A stretch of 64,000 bases of DNA from Oscillospiraceae bacterium (GTDB lineage: Bacteria; Bacillota; Clostridia; Oscillospirales; Ruminococcaceae): positions 1-64,000 of the forward strand of contig JAGZUF010000008.1 of the NCBI GenBank assembly GCA_018380115.1, read 5' to 3'. Under the pieces are notes generated by a model that saw nothing but the letters and a program-made list of their open reading frames with translations, did not search any database and was not told the origin of the DNA. Both the position numbers and the translations under genes were made by a program. The first letter of the stretch is position 1. The number at the start of each line of letters is the position of its first letter. Of the stretch, positions 46,030 through 54,886 are shown piece by piece.

Positions 46030-47817
46030 ATGAACGACACGATCTATTCGATCAACGGGCCCGTCGTCACCCTGCGGGGGGCGCGCGGCTTTTCCATGAT
46101 GGAAATGGTGTATGTAGGCGAGGTGGGGCTCATTGGCGAGGTCATCGGCATCACCTCGGAAAAAACCACCATCCAGGTGTATGAGGACACCGCAGGCCTG
46201 AAGGTGGGCGAGCCTGTGCGCGGCACAGGTGCGCCGCTGTGCGCCACACTGGGCCCGGGCATTATGCAGAACATTTTCGACGGCATCGAACGCCCGCTGG
46301 CCGCTATTGCACAGGAGCACGGCGCCTTTATCGCCAGCGGTGTGCATGTGGCCAGCCTGGACGAGCACAGGCTTTGGGACGTGACGGTGCTTGTGAAGCC
46401 AGGCCAGCAGGTGACGGGCGGCAGCTTTATTGCCACATGCCCGGAAACCAGCATCATCACGCATAAAAGCATGGTGCCGCCGGATGTCTCCGGCACGGTC
46501 ACCTGGGCGGCGGAAAACGGGCGGTATACCATTCAGGACCCCATCTGCAAAGTGAAAACACCCGGCGGGGAAGAGCGCACGCTGTATCTTGCGCAGAAAT
46601 GGCCCATCCGCACGCCGCGCCCCGTGGCCCTGCGCGAGGCCATCAGCCGTCCGCTGGTCACAGGCCAGCGCGTCATCGACAGCCTGTTCCCCATCGCCAA
46701 AGGGGGCGCGGCCGCCGTGCCGGGCGGCTTCGGCACGGGCAAGACGATGACGCAGCACCAGCTTGCCAAGTGGTGCGACGCGGACATCATCGTGTATGTG
46801 GGCTGCGGCGAGCGCGGCAATGAGATGACGCAGGTGCTGAACGAGTTCAGCGAGCTGGAGGACCCGAAGAGCGGCAAGCCCATGACCGAGCGCACCACCC
46901 TCATCGCCAACACTTCCAACATGCCGGTGGCGGCGCGCGAGGCGTCCATCTATACGGGCGTGACACTTGCGGAATATTACCGCGACATGGGCTACGACGT
47001 GGCCATGATGGCCGATTCCACTTCGCGCTGGGCCGAGGCGCTGCGCGAAATTTCCGGCCGCCTGGAGGAAATGCCTGCGGAAGAGGGCTTCCCCGCCTAT
47101 CTGCCCAGCCGCCTTGCCGCCTTTTACGAGCGCGCAGGCTGTGTGGAAAGCCTGAACGGCGAAAAGGGCAGCGTGTCCATCATTGGGGCCGTGTCGCCTC
47201 AGGGTTCTGATTTTTCCGAGCCCGTCACCCAGAATACCAAGCGCTTTGTGCGCTGCTTTCTTGCACTGGATAAATCGCTTGCATACGCCCGCCATTATCC
47301 GGCTATCAACTGGACGCTGAGCTACAGCGAATATTACGAGGACCTCGACCCTTACTATACGGCAAACCTGGGCGAAGAATTCTGCGCGCTGCGCGGGCGC
47401 ATGCTGGGCCTTCTGAGCGAGGAAAACAAGCTGATGGAGATTGTGAAGCTCATCGGCTCGGATGTTCTGCCCGATTCACAAAAGGTGACGCTGGAGACGG
47501 CGCGCGTTATCCGCGTGGGCTTTTTGCAGCAGAACGCCTTCCATCAGAACGACACCTATGTGCCGCTGGAAAAGCAGCTTTGGATGATGCGGGCTATCCT
47601 GCATCTGTACGACAAGGCCAGCGCCCTCAGCGCCGCGGGCGTGCCGGTGAGCGACATGACGGCCGCGGGCCTGTTCGACAGGTTGGTGAAGGCCAAGTAC
47701 GAGATACCGAACGACAAGCCTGAACTGTTCGGCGAGTATGAAAAAGATATGGACGGCATTTGTGAAAAACTGCTGGCGGCGCGCGCGGGCGCGCAGGTGC
47801 CGGCCGGAAAGGAGTGA
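46030..47817 (+). CDS. ntpA: V-type ATPase catalytic subunit A
   Basis: This 595-aa protein has the P-loop GGFGTGKT, the non-homologous insert (about residues 115-190), and RWAEALREISGRLEEMP of V/A-type A subunits. It hydrolyses or makes ATP in the A3B3 head. AGGAGC precedes the ATG at 46030. Downstream subunit B starts 5 nt after its stop. Confidence 0.95.
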   Translation: MNDTIYSINGPVVTLRGARGFSMMEMVYVGEVGLIGEVIGITSEKTTIQVYEDTAGLKVGEPVRGTGAPLCATLGPGIMQNIFDGIERPLAAIAQEHGAFIASGVHVASLDEHRLWDVTVLVKPGQQVTGGSFIATCPETSIITHKSMVPPDVSGTVTWAAENGRYTIQDPICKVKTPGGEERTLYLAQKWPIRTPRPVALREAISRPLVTGQRVIDSLFPIAKGGAAAVPGGFGTGKTMTQHQLAKWCDADIIVYVGCGERGNEMTQVLNEFSELEDPKSGKPMTERTTLIANTSNMPVAAREASIYTGVTLAEYYRDMGYDVAMMADSTSRWAEALREISGRLEEMPAEEGFPAYLPSRLAAFYERAGCVESLNGEKGSVSIIGAVSPQGSDFSEPVTQNTKRFVRCFLALDKSLAYARHYPAINWTLSYSEYYEDLDPYYTANLGEEFCALRGRMLGLLSEENKLMEIVKLIGSDVLPDSQKVTLETARVIRVGFLQQNAFHQNDTYVPLEKQLWMMRAILHLYDKASALSAAGVPVSDMTAAGLFDRLVKAKYEIPNDKPELFGEYEKDMDGICEKLLAARAGAQVPAGKE

Positions 47818-47822
47818 GCGGC

Positions 47823-49196
47823 ATGGCCATGGAATATCTGGGCCTTTCAGATATCAACGGCCCCCTTGTGGCGCTGGACGGCGTCTCCGGCGTGGGCTTT
47901 GAAGAGATGGTGCGCATCCAGACGGCGGCGGGCCCTCGCGCGGGCCGCGTAGTGGCGCTGGAAGGCAGCCGCGCCGTTATCCAGGTGTTCGCCGGCACCT
48001 CCGGCATGGACCTTTCACACGCCTCTACCCGCTTTTCCGGCCACCCCATGCGCCTTGCGCTGGCGGACGAGATTGTGGGCCGTATTTTCAACGGGGCGGG
48101 TGAGCCGGTGGATGGCCTCGGCCCTGTTTACGCCGAAAAATTTGCAGATATCAACGGCAGCGCCATCAACCCTGTGAGCCGTGCCTACCCGCGCAACTAC
48201 ATCCGCACGGGCATCTCTTCTATCGACACGCTTATTACGCTTATCCGCGGGCAGAAGCTGCCTATTTTCTCCGGCTCCGGCATGAGCCACAACCAGCTTG
48301 CCGCGCAGATTGTTCGCCAGGCCCAGCTCAGCGAAGATTCCACCGAAAGCTTCGGCGTGGTATTCTGTGCCATGGGTGTGACGAAAGACGTGGCCGAATA
48401 CTTCCGCAGGAGTTTTGAGGAATCTGGTGCGCTGAGCCGTGTGACGATGTTTTTGAACCTCTCGTCCGACCCTATTATCGAGCGCATCCTCACCCCGCGC
48501 TGCGCGCTGACGGCCGCGGAATACCTCGCCTTTGAAAAGGGCATGCATATCCTTGTGGTGATGACAGATATGACCAGCTATGCCGAGGCGCTGCGTGAAT
48601 TCTCCTCTTCAAAGGGCGAAATTCCCGGGCGCAAGGGCTACCCCGGCTACCTGTATTCCGATTTCGCCAGCCTGTACGAGCGCGCAGGCGTCATTGCCGG
48701 GCGCAGCGGCAGCGTGACGCAGATCCCTATTCTCACCATGCCGAACGATGACATCACCCACCCCATCCCCGACCTGACAGGTTATATCACCGAGGGGCAG
48801 ATTGTACTGGACCGCTATCTGGACCAGCAGGGCGTTTACCCGCCCATCAGCGTGCTGCCCAGCCTCTCGCGCCTGATGAAGGACGGTATTGGCGAAGGTT
48901 ACACCCGCAAGGATCATCCCGACGTCTCAAACCAGCTGTTCGCCAGTTATGCAAAGGTAAGCGACGCGCGCGGCCTTGCCAGCGTTATCGGCGAGGAAGA
49001 GCTTTCTCCCACCGACAAGCTGTATCTCGATTTCGGCAACCACTTTGAAAAAGAATTCCTGGGCCAGGGCCAGGGCGAGAACCGCACCATCAGCGAAAGC
49101 CTGGACCTTGGCTGGCATCTTTTGAGCATCCTGCCCCGCGAAGAGCTGGACCGCTTGGACGAAAAGGTGCTGGACGAACATTACCGCGCGCACTGA
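47823..49196 (+). CDS. ntpB: V-type ATPase regulatory subunit B
   Basis: This 457-aa protein resembles A but lacks the P-loop lysine motif; the corresponding stretch reads LPIFSGSGMSHNQLAAQI, as in B subunits. Conserved SYAEALREFSSSKGEIPGRKGYPGYLYSD segments are present. The ATG at 47823 has GGAGTG upstream. It alternates with A in the catalytic ring. Confidence 0.95.
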   Translation: MAMEYLGLSDINGPLVALDGVSGVGFEEMVRIQTAAGPRAGRVVALEGSRAVIQVFAGTSGMDLSHASTRFSGHPMRLALADEIVGRIFNGAGEPVDGLGPVYAEKFADINGSAINPVSRAYPRNYIRTGISSIDTLITLIRGQKLPIFSGSGMSHNQLAAQIVRQAQLSEDSTESFGVVFCAMGVTKDVAEYFRRSFEESGALSRVTMFLNLSSDPIIERILTPRCALTAAEYLAFEKGMHILVVMTDMTSYAEALREFSSSKGEIPGRKGYPGYLYSDFASLYERAGVIAGRSGSVTQIPILTMPNDDITHPIPDLTGYITEGQIVLDRYLDQQGVYPPISVLPSLSRLMKDGIGEGYTRKDHPDVSNQLFASYAKVSDARGLASVIGEEELSPTDKLYLDFGNHFEKEFLGQGQGENRTISESLDLGWHLLSILPREELDRLDEKVLDEHYRAH

Positions 49197-49235
49197 GCGC
49201 CGCTTTACCCGCATGCGCAAAGGAGGTGAAGGGCA

Positions 49236-49847
49236 GTGGCGGAACAGATATTTCCCACAAAAGGCAACCTGATTGCCTGCAAGAAAAACATGGAGCTTGC
49301 AAAGCTCGGCTTCGATCTGCTGGATCGCAAGCGCAATGTGCTGATGCGTGAGATGATGAAGCTCATTGATGTAGCGGCCGGCATGCAGAAGGAGATAGGC
49401 GACACGTTCCAGCGCGCTTACCGCGCGCTGCAGAACGCCAACATCACGCTGGGCATCGACCAATCTTTGGACAGCGTCGTGCCGGAAGAACGCGGCTTTT
49501 CCATGCACGGCCACAGCATTATGGGGGTAGATCTTCCCACCGGTGAAGTGCACACAGCTCAGCCCTTTCCCTATTACGGCTTCCGCAATTCAAATTCCCA
49601 GCTGGACGCCGCCTACATGGCCTTCGACCATGTAAAACGGCTGTGCGCAAAGCTGGCAGGCATTGAAAACAGCGTATACCGCCTTGCCACCGCCATAAAA
49701 AAAACACAGCGGCGCACCAACATGCTGGAGAACGTGGTTATCCCCCGCCTGGAGGAGAACATCCGCTTTATCTCTTCCACGCTGGAAGAGCATGAGCGCG
49801 AGGAGTTCACCCGCATGAAGGTCATTAAACGCCAGAAGGGAGGCTGA
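49236..49847 (+). CDS. ntpD: V-type ATPase subunit D
   Basis: This 203-aa coiled-coil rotor subunit begins IFPTKGNLIACKKNMELAK and ends with NTLENVVIP-like ...RRTNMLENVVIPRLEENIRF, the signature of subunit D. The start is GTG at 49236 with AAAGGAGGTG upstream. It is last in the operon, before a strong terminator. Confidence 0.93.
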   Translation: MAEQIFPTKGNLIACKKNMELAKLGFDLLDRKRNVLMREMMKLIDVAAGMQKEIGDTFQRAYRALQNANITLGIDQSLDSVVPEERGFSMHGHSIMGVDLPTGEVHTAQPFPYYGFRNSNSQLDAAYMAFDHVKRLCAKLAGIENSVYRLATAIKKTQRRTNMLENVVIPRLEENIRFISSTLEEHEREEFTRMKVIKRQKGG

Positions 49848-49864
49848 ATGGCTGCCCTTTCCCT

Positions 49865-49902
49865 AAAACGGTTTTGTACCAACAGGTACAAAACCGTTTT
49901 TT
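49865..49902 (+). terminator. Terminator of the V-type ATPase operon
   Basis: AAAACGGTTTTGTACC pairs perfectly with GGTACAAAACCGTTTT across a 4-nt loop, followed by further Ts. Confidence 0.9.
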
Positions 49903-49956
49903 GTGCATATAAGCCAAACTGCTTGAGAATATTTTGTGAACTTTTCTTGAAATCAC

Positions 49957-49985
49957 TTGCATTCCCGTCTGTTGCCGCATATACT
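49957..49985 (+). promoter_or_regulatory. Promoter of the marR-ABC operon
   Basis: TTGCAT (49957-49962) and TATACT (49980-49985) are 17 nt apart. Confidence 0.7.
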
Positions 49986-49989
49986 ATTA

Positions 49990-50004
49990 TTTAATCAGAT
50001 TAAA
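49990..50004. promoter_or_regulatory. MarR operator palindrome
   Basis: TTTAATC-A-GATTAAA is a perfect 7-bp dyad just downstream of the -10 box. A related imperfect half-site pair (TTAATCTGGTTA) follows at about 50019-50031. The position suggests autorepression by the MarR protein encoded next. Confidence 0.7.
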
Positions 50005-50059
50005 TAGTTTGGTTAAATATTAATCTGGTTACTAATCTTGAGATACGGAGGCCTGTTCC

Positions 50060-50548
50060 ATGGAATGGGAAATGACGCAAGGCGTGCGGCTGTTCCGCCT
50101 GATAGACCGTATGCGCCGCGCCTGGACAGCCATCACCCCCTGTGCAGAGCTGAGCAAATCGCAGTTCGGCACGCTGATGGCACTGGCGCATCTTGGCGGC
50201 GGGCCGGGCACGGACGGCACGCCGCCGCAGGCACAGGGCCTGCGGCTGACACAGCTGGCACATGTGATGCACCAAAGCCCGCCCGCCCTCAGCCAGCGCA
50301 TTGCCGTGCTGGAAGCAATGGGATATGTGCAGCGCACCGAGGACGCGCAGGACAGGCGCGTAACACGCGTGTGCCTCACCCAGCAGGGCCACGCCCTGCT
50401 GAAGCAGGCATACCGCGCTATGAACGAAAAGCTGGACAGTGCCCTTGCCGCACTGGGCAAACAGGATGCAGCCATGCTGTTCACCCTGCTGAACAAGTTT
50501 ACCGCCCAGCTGGAACAGGCCGCGGGCATCGAATGGGAGGAAAGTTGA
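50060..50548 (+). CDS. MarR-family transcription regulator
   Basis: This 162-aa winged-helix protein has SKSQFGTLMALAHL, the recognition region LTQLAHVMHQSPPALSQRIAVLE and the wing with AQDRRVTRVCLTQQG (DxR motif). Such proteins repress adjacent efflux genes until a ligand binds. It starts the operon with two ABC exporter halves, the first only 4 nt after its stop. Confidence 0.9.
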   Translation: MEWEMTQGVRLFRLIDRMRRAWTAITPCAELSKSQFGTLMALAHLGGGPGTDGTPPQAQGLRLTQLAHVMHQSPPALSQRIAVLEAMGYVQRTEDAQDRRVTRVCLTQQGHALLKQAYRAMNEKLDSALAALGKQDAAMLFTLLNKFTAQLEQAAGIEWEES

Positions 50549-50552
50549 CGCA

Positions 50553-52754
50553 ATGTTGAAATTAAAACGGTATCTGAAGCCGTATTGGATGCTGCTGATA
50601 TGCGCTGTGGCATTCCTGTTCGGCCAGGCCATGCTGGAGCTGACACTGCCCAATATGATGAGCGACATCGTGAATGTGGGCATCCAGCAGGGCGGCATCA
50701 CTGAAGTGGCCCCCAAGGCCATTTCAGCCGACGGCATGGCCCTGATGCAGGCTTTCATGTCTGAGGAGGACAGAGCCACCGCAGAAGAGCAGTACGCCCG
50801 TGTAGAGGACACATCCCCCTATGCGCAGGCATACCCGAACCTTGCCGCGGGCGATTACATTCTGAAGGAGAACGCCGACACCACTGCCGCAGACGCGGCT
50901 TTTTCACGCGCAGGCTACGCCTGTGTTCAGGTGATGCAGGGCCTCGCAGCCCAAAACAGTGCCCCTGCACAGGGCGAAAGCGCCGCCGGGCTTGAAGTTG
51001 GGCAGCTTGCCCAGCTTCTGCCCATGCTGGCCCAGCTTCCGGCAGACACAGTGCAAAATGCCATCCAGACAGCCGCCGCTGCGCCGGACATGGCGCTGGA
51101 GCAGACGGCCAGCGTGTTTACCAAAAGCTTTTATGTGCAGCTTGGCGCAGATACCGACGCCATGCAGACAAATTATATCCTGATAAAGGGTCTTGAGATG
51201 CTGGGCTTCACCGTGTTGCTCACGGCATGCGCCATTGCGGCCGGGTTCTGCCTTGCACGCATGGGCGCGGGCGTGGGCCGCGACTTGCGCCGCGATGTAT
51301 TCCGCCGCGTGACATACTTTACAACCGGCGAGCTGGACCAGTTCTCTACTGCCAGCCTCATCACCCGCACCACCAACGACATCACCCAGGTTCAGATGTT
51401 CCTTTCCATGGGCCTTCGCATGATGTGCTTTGCACCTATCATGGGCGTGGGCGGGCTCATTATGGGGCTTTCCAAGTGTGTGTCCATGGCATGGATCCTG
51501 CTGCTGGCGCTCATTGTGATGCTGGGTGTCATTCTGGTGCTGTTCATGGTGGCGCTGCCGCGCTTCAAGAAAATGCAGCAGTTCATCGACAAGCTGAACC
51601 TTGTCAGCCGCGAGCATCTCTCCGGCCTGATGGTCATCCGCGCCTTTGCCACACAGGCCTTTGAGCAGGAACGTTTCGACAAGGCCAATAAGGACCTCAC
51701 CTCTAATACGCTGTTCGTAAACCGCGCCATGGTAACGATGATGCCGGTGATGACACTGGTGATGAACGGCGTCAGCCTGCTGATTGTATGGGTGGGCGGC
51801 CATCAGATTGCCCAAAGCACCATGCAGGTGGGCGACATGATGGCCTTTATCCAGTATGCCATGCAGGTTATCATGAGCTTTTTGTTCATCAGCATGATGT
51901 TCGTGATGGTGCCGCGCGCCTCCGTCTCGGCAGAGCGCGTACACGAGGTGCTGGCTACCCGGCCCTCCGTGCGCGATAAAGAGCAGCCGCGCCACCTGCC
52001 CCAGCCCGTGCGCGGCGTGGTGGAGTTCCGCGACGTCTCATTCCGCTACGGCGGGGCAGACGAACCTGTGCTGCACCATGTCAGCTTCACTGCAAAGCCC
52101 GGGCAGACAACGGCCTTTATCGGCTCCACAGGCTCAGGCAAATCCACACTTGTGAACCTCATTCCCCGCTTTTATGACGTGAGCGAGGGCAGCATTTTGC
52201 TGGACGGCATAGATGTGCGCGACGTGCCGCAGAAAGAGCTGCGCGCCGCCATTGGCTATGTGCCGCAGAAGGGCATGCTGTTCTCGGGCTCTATTGCTTC
52301 AAACCTGCGTTACGGCGACGAGAAGGCCAGCGACGAGGCGCTGCGCACCGCATGCGACGTGGCACAGGCCACAGAATTTGTCAGCGGGCTGCCGGAGGGC
52401 CTTGATACCTATGTAAGCCAGGGCGGCACCAGCGTCTCGGGCGGGCAGCGCCAGCGGCTTTCCATTGCGCGTGCGCTGGTGAAAAAGGCGCCGGTGTATA
52501 TCTTTGACGATACTTTTTCTGCGCTGGATTTCAAAACGGATGCCCGTCTGCGCAGGGCGCTGGCCGGCTATACGAACGGCGCCACTGTCCTGATTGTAGC
52601 GCAGCGCGTGTCCACCATCATGCACGCAGACCAGATTGTGGTGCTGGATGAAGGGCGTGTAGCGGGCATTGGCACGCACAAACAGCTTCTGGAAACCTGC
52701 GAGACCTACCGCGAAATCGCGCACAGCCAGCTTTCAAAGGAGGAATTGGCATAA
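50553..52754 (+). CDS. ABC exporter half-transporter A (degenerate site)
   Basis: This 733-aa protein has six transmembrane helices and a C-terminal nucleotide-binding domain. Walker A is GSTGSGKST, signature VSGGQRQRLS, Walker B YIFDDTFSALD. Asp replaces the catalytic Glu after the Walker B Asp, as in BmrC/TM287-type halves. An extra domain of about 160 residues (about 45-205) lies between helices 1 and 2 and should be extracytoplasmic. The stop overlaps the next ATG. Confidence 0.88.
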   Translation: MLKLKRYLKPYWMLLICAVAFLFGQAMLELTLPNMMSDIVNVGIQQGGITEVAPKAISADGMALMQAFMSEEDRATAEEQYARVEDTSPYAQAYPNLAAGDYILKENADTTAADAAFSRAGYACVQVMQGLAAQNSAPAQGESAAGLEVGQLAQLLPMLAQLPADTVQNAIQTAAAAPDMALEQTASVFTKSFYVQLGADTDAMQTNYILIKGLEMLGFTVLLTACAIAAGFCLARMGAGVGRDLRRDVFRRVTYFTTGELDQFSTASLITRTTNDITQVQMFLSMGLRMMCFAPIMGVGGLIMGLSKCVSMAWILLLALIVMLGVILVLFMVALPRFKKMQQFIDKLNLVSREHLSGLMVIRAFATQAFEQERFDKANKDLTSNTLFVNRAMVTMMPVMTLVMNGVSLLIVWVGGHQIAQSTMQVGDMMAFIQYAMQVIMSFLFISMMFVMVPRASVSAERVHEVLATRPSVRDKEQPRHLPQPVRGVVEFRDVSFRYGGADEPVLHHVSFTAKPGQTTAFIGSTGSGKSTLVNLIPRFYDVSEGSILLDGIDVRDVPQKELRAAIGYVPQKGMLFSGSIASNLRYGDEKASDEALRTACDVAQATEFVSGLPEGLDTYVSQGGTSVSGGQRQRLSIARALVKKAPVYIFDDTFSALDFKTDARLRRALAGYTNGATVLIVAQRVSTIMHADQIVVLDEGRVAGIGTHKQLLETCETYREIAHSQLSKEELA

Positions 52755-54604
52755 TGGCACAACAAACGCATGGCACCCGCATGGGCGGGCGCGGCGCCGC
52801 CGGCATGATGCCCGGGGAAAAGGCCAAGAACTTCAAGGGCACCATGGCAAAGCTGCTGCGCTATCTCTCCCGTTTTCTGCCTGCTATCATCACCGTACTG
52901 GTGTGTGCAGCAGCATCCACCGTGTTTTCCATCTTCGGCCCCAAGGTGCTGGGGCAGGCCACCACAAAGCTGTTTGAGGGCGTGATGGCCATGCTCACCG
53001 GCACCGGCGGCATCGATTTTTCTGCCATTGGGCAGATTCTTCTGTTCCTGCTGGCCATTTACCTCGTCAGCGCCCTTCTCAGCTATGTGCAGGGCTGGGT
53101 GATGGCGGGCGTGGCCACCAAGGTGAGCTATTCCATGCGGCGCGACATCTCTGAGAAAATAGACCGCATGCCGCTTTCCTATTTTGACCGCGTGCCCAAC
53201 GGCGAGGTGCTGAGCCGCATCACCAACGATGTAGACACTGTCACCCAGACGCTGAACCAGAGCCTTTCGCAAATTGTGACGAATGTTACCATGATGGTGG
53301 GCGTGCTGTGCATGATGCTGTCCATCAGCCCGCTGATGACACTGGTAGCACTCTGCATTCTGCCCGTGAGCGTGCTGATTGTGATGAATGTAGTAAAGCG
53401 CAGCCAGCCTTACTTCCGCCAGCAGCAGGATTATCTGGGCCATGTGAACGGCCATGTGGAGGAGATGTACGGCGGGCACGTGGTGGTGACGGCCTTCGGG
53501 CGCGAGGAAGAGAGCCTCGGCGTATTCGATAAAATGAACGCGAAGCTGTATAATGCAGCCTGGAAAAGCCAGTTTCTCTCCGGCATGATGATGCCGCTGA
53601 TGAATTTTGCCGGCAACCTCGGTTATGTGGGCATCTGCGTGCTGGGCGGATTTCTCTCGCTGAACGGCTCCATCACGGTGGGGGACATTCAGGCATTCAT
53701 CCAGTATGTGCGCAACTTCACTCAGCCCATCAACCAGATTGCCAATATTTCAAACGTGCTGCAGCAGACGGCTGCGGCTGCCGAACGCGTGTTCGCCTTC
53801 CTGGAGGAAGAAGAAGAGCCGGCAGACCCGGAGAGCCCCCTCTCGCCCGAACTCATTCAGGGCGAGGTGGATTTTGCCCATGTGCATTTCGGCTATACGC
53901 CGGAGAAAACCATCATCCATGATTTCTCGGCTGTGATACAGCCGGGCAAAAAGGTGGCCATTGTGGGCCCCACCGGCGCCGGAAAGACCACCATGGTGAA
54001 GCTGCTGATGCGCTTTTACGACGTAACGGACGGCGCCATTCTGCTGGACGGCTATGACGTGCGCCAGTTTGCCCGCAACGACCTGCGCGATTCCTTCGGC
54101 ATGGTGCTGCAGGACACATGGCTGTATAACGGCACTATTCGCGAAAATATCCGTTACGGGCGGCTTTCCGCCACGGATGAAGAGGTACTGGCTGCGGCAA
54201 AGGCCGCGCAGGTAGACCATTTCGTGCGCACCCTGCCCGATGGGTACGACACGGTGCTGAACGAAGAGGCCACCAATATCAGCCAGGGGCAAAAGCAGCT
54301 GCTCACCATTGCGCGCACCATCATTTCCGAGCCGCGCATTCTCATCTTCGACGAGGCCACCTCCAGTGTGGACACACGCACAGAGCTCGCTATCCAGAAA
54401 GCAATGGACCATTTGATGGAAGGGCGCACCAGCTTTATCATCGCACACCGCCTGTCCACCATCCGCGACGCAGACCTCATCCTGGTGATGAAGGACGGCG
54501 ACATCGTGGAAACAGGCACCCACACAGAGCTTCTGGCCAAACACGGCTTCTATGCCGAATTGTATCAAAGCCAGTTTGCAGACGTATCTGGCGAGGCCGT
54601 GTAA
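52754..54604 (+). CDS. ABC exporter half-transporter B (catalytically competent Walker B)
   Basis: This 616-aa protein has six helices and a nucleotide-binding domain with Walker A GPTGAGKTT, signature ISQGQKQLLT (non-consensus) and Walker B ILIFDEATSSVD with the catalytic Glu. Together with half A it should form a heterodimer with one canonical and one degenerate ATP site, like BmrCD. MarR control suggests drug or lipid-like export. Confidence 0.88.
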   Translation: MAQQTHGTRMGGRGAAGMMPGEKAKNFKGTMAKLLRYLSRFLPAIITVLVCAAASTVFSIFGPKVLGQATTKLFEGVMAMLTGTGGIDFSAIGQILLFLLAIYLVSALLSYVQGWVMAGVATKVSYSMRRDISEKIDRMPLSYFDRVPNGEVLSRITNDVDTVTQTLNQSLSQIVTNVTMMVGVLCMMLSISPLMTLVALCILPVSVLIVMNVVKRSQPYFRQQQDYLGHVNGHVEEMYGGHVVVTAFGREEESLGVFDKMNAKLYNAAWKSQFLSGMMMPLMNFAGNLGYVGICVLGGFLSLNGSITVGDIQAFIQYVRNFTQPINQIANISNVLQQTAAAAERVFAFLEEEEEPADPESPLSPELIQGEVDFAHVHFGYTPEKTIIHDFSAVIQPGKKVAIVGPTGAGKTTMVKLLMRFYDVTDGAILLDGYDVRQFARNDLRDSFGMVLQDTWLYNGTIRENIRYGRLSATDEEVLAAAKAAQVDHFVRTLPDGYDTVLNEEATNISQGQKQLLTIARTIISEPRILIFDEATSSVDTRTELAIQKAMDHLMEGRTSFIIAHRLSTIRDADLILVMKDGDIVETGTHTELLAKHGFYAELYQSQFADVSGEAV

Positions 54605-54620
54605 CAGGCCTCTGCCCTGC

Positions 54621-54659
54621 GCCCGTGCGGCCCGGCCTGGGCCGCGCGGGCTTCTTTTT
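54621..54659 (+). terminator. Terminator of the marR-ABC operon
   Basis: GCCCGTGCGGCCC pairs with GGGCCGCGCGGGC (one T-G wobble) and is followed by TTCTTTTT. Confidence 0.85.
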
Positions 54660-54886
54660 CCCGCGGCCGAAGGGCCGGGCTGGCGCAAAGCGCCCGCATG
54701 CGGTATAATATTATCAAGATGGCATCGGAGGGTATGCCGGACGAAGCACATGCCGCGCACCTAAAAAAACTGGGCCGCGGGCAAAAAACGACAGTTTAGC
54801 CCCACGGGGCAAAAATAGAATAAAAGCGTGTACGCCATACCACCGCGCCGCGCGGGCAGCCGCGCAGCCCAACGGAAGGAGGCCTT
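54660..54886 (+). other. Intergenic leader before the DUF1538 gene
   Basis: The stretch has a TATAAT-like -10 near 54703-54708 without a clear -35. A 27-codon frame starting at 54720 (MASEGMPDEAHAAHLKK) could be a leader peptide, but its support is thin. Confidence 0.35.

Noticed and set aside
45253..47295. 680-codon minus-strand frame across ATPase subunits E and A
   Set aside because: It is a shadow of strongly conserved ATPase genes, rich in His, Arg and Ala, with no promoter or ribosome site.
54720..54803. 27-aa leader peptide before the DUF1538 gene
   Set aside because: The GGAGGG nearby is inside the frame, not upstream; there is no attenuator-like hairpin, so coding support is too weak for a CDS call.
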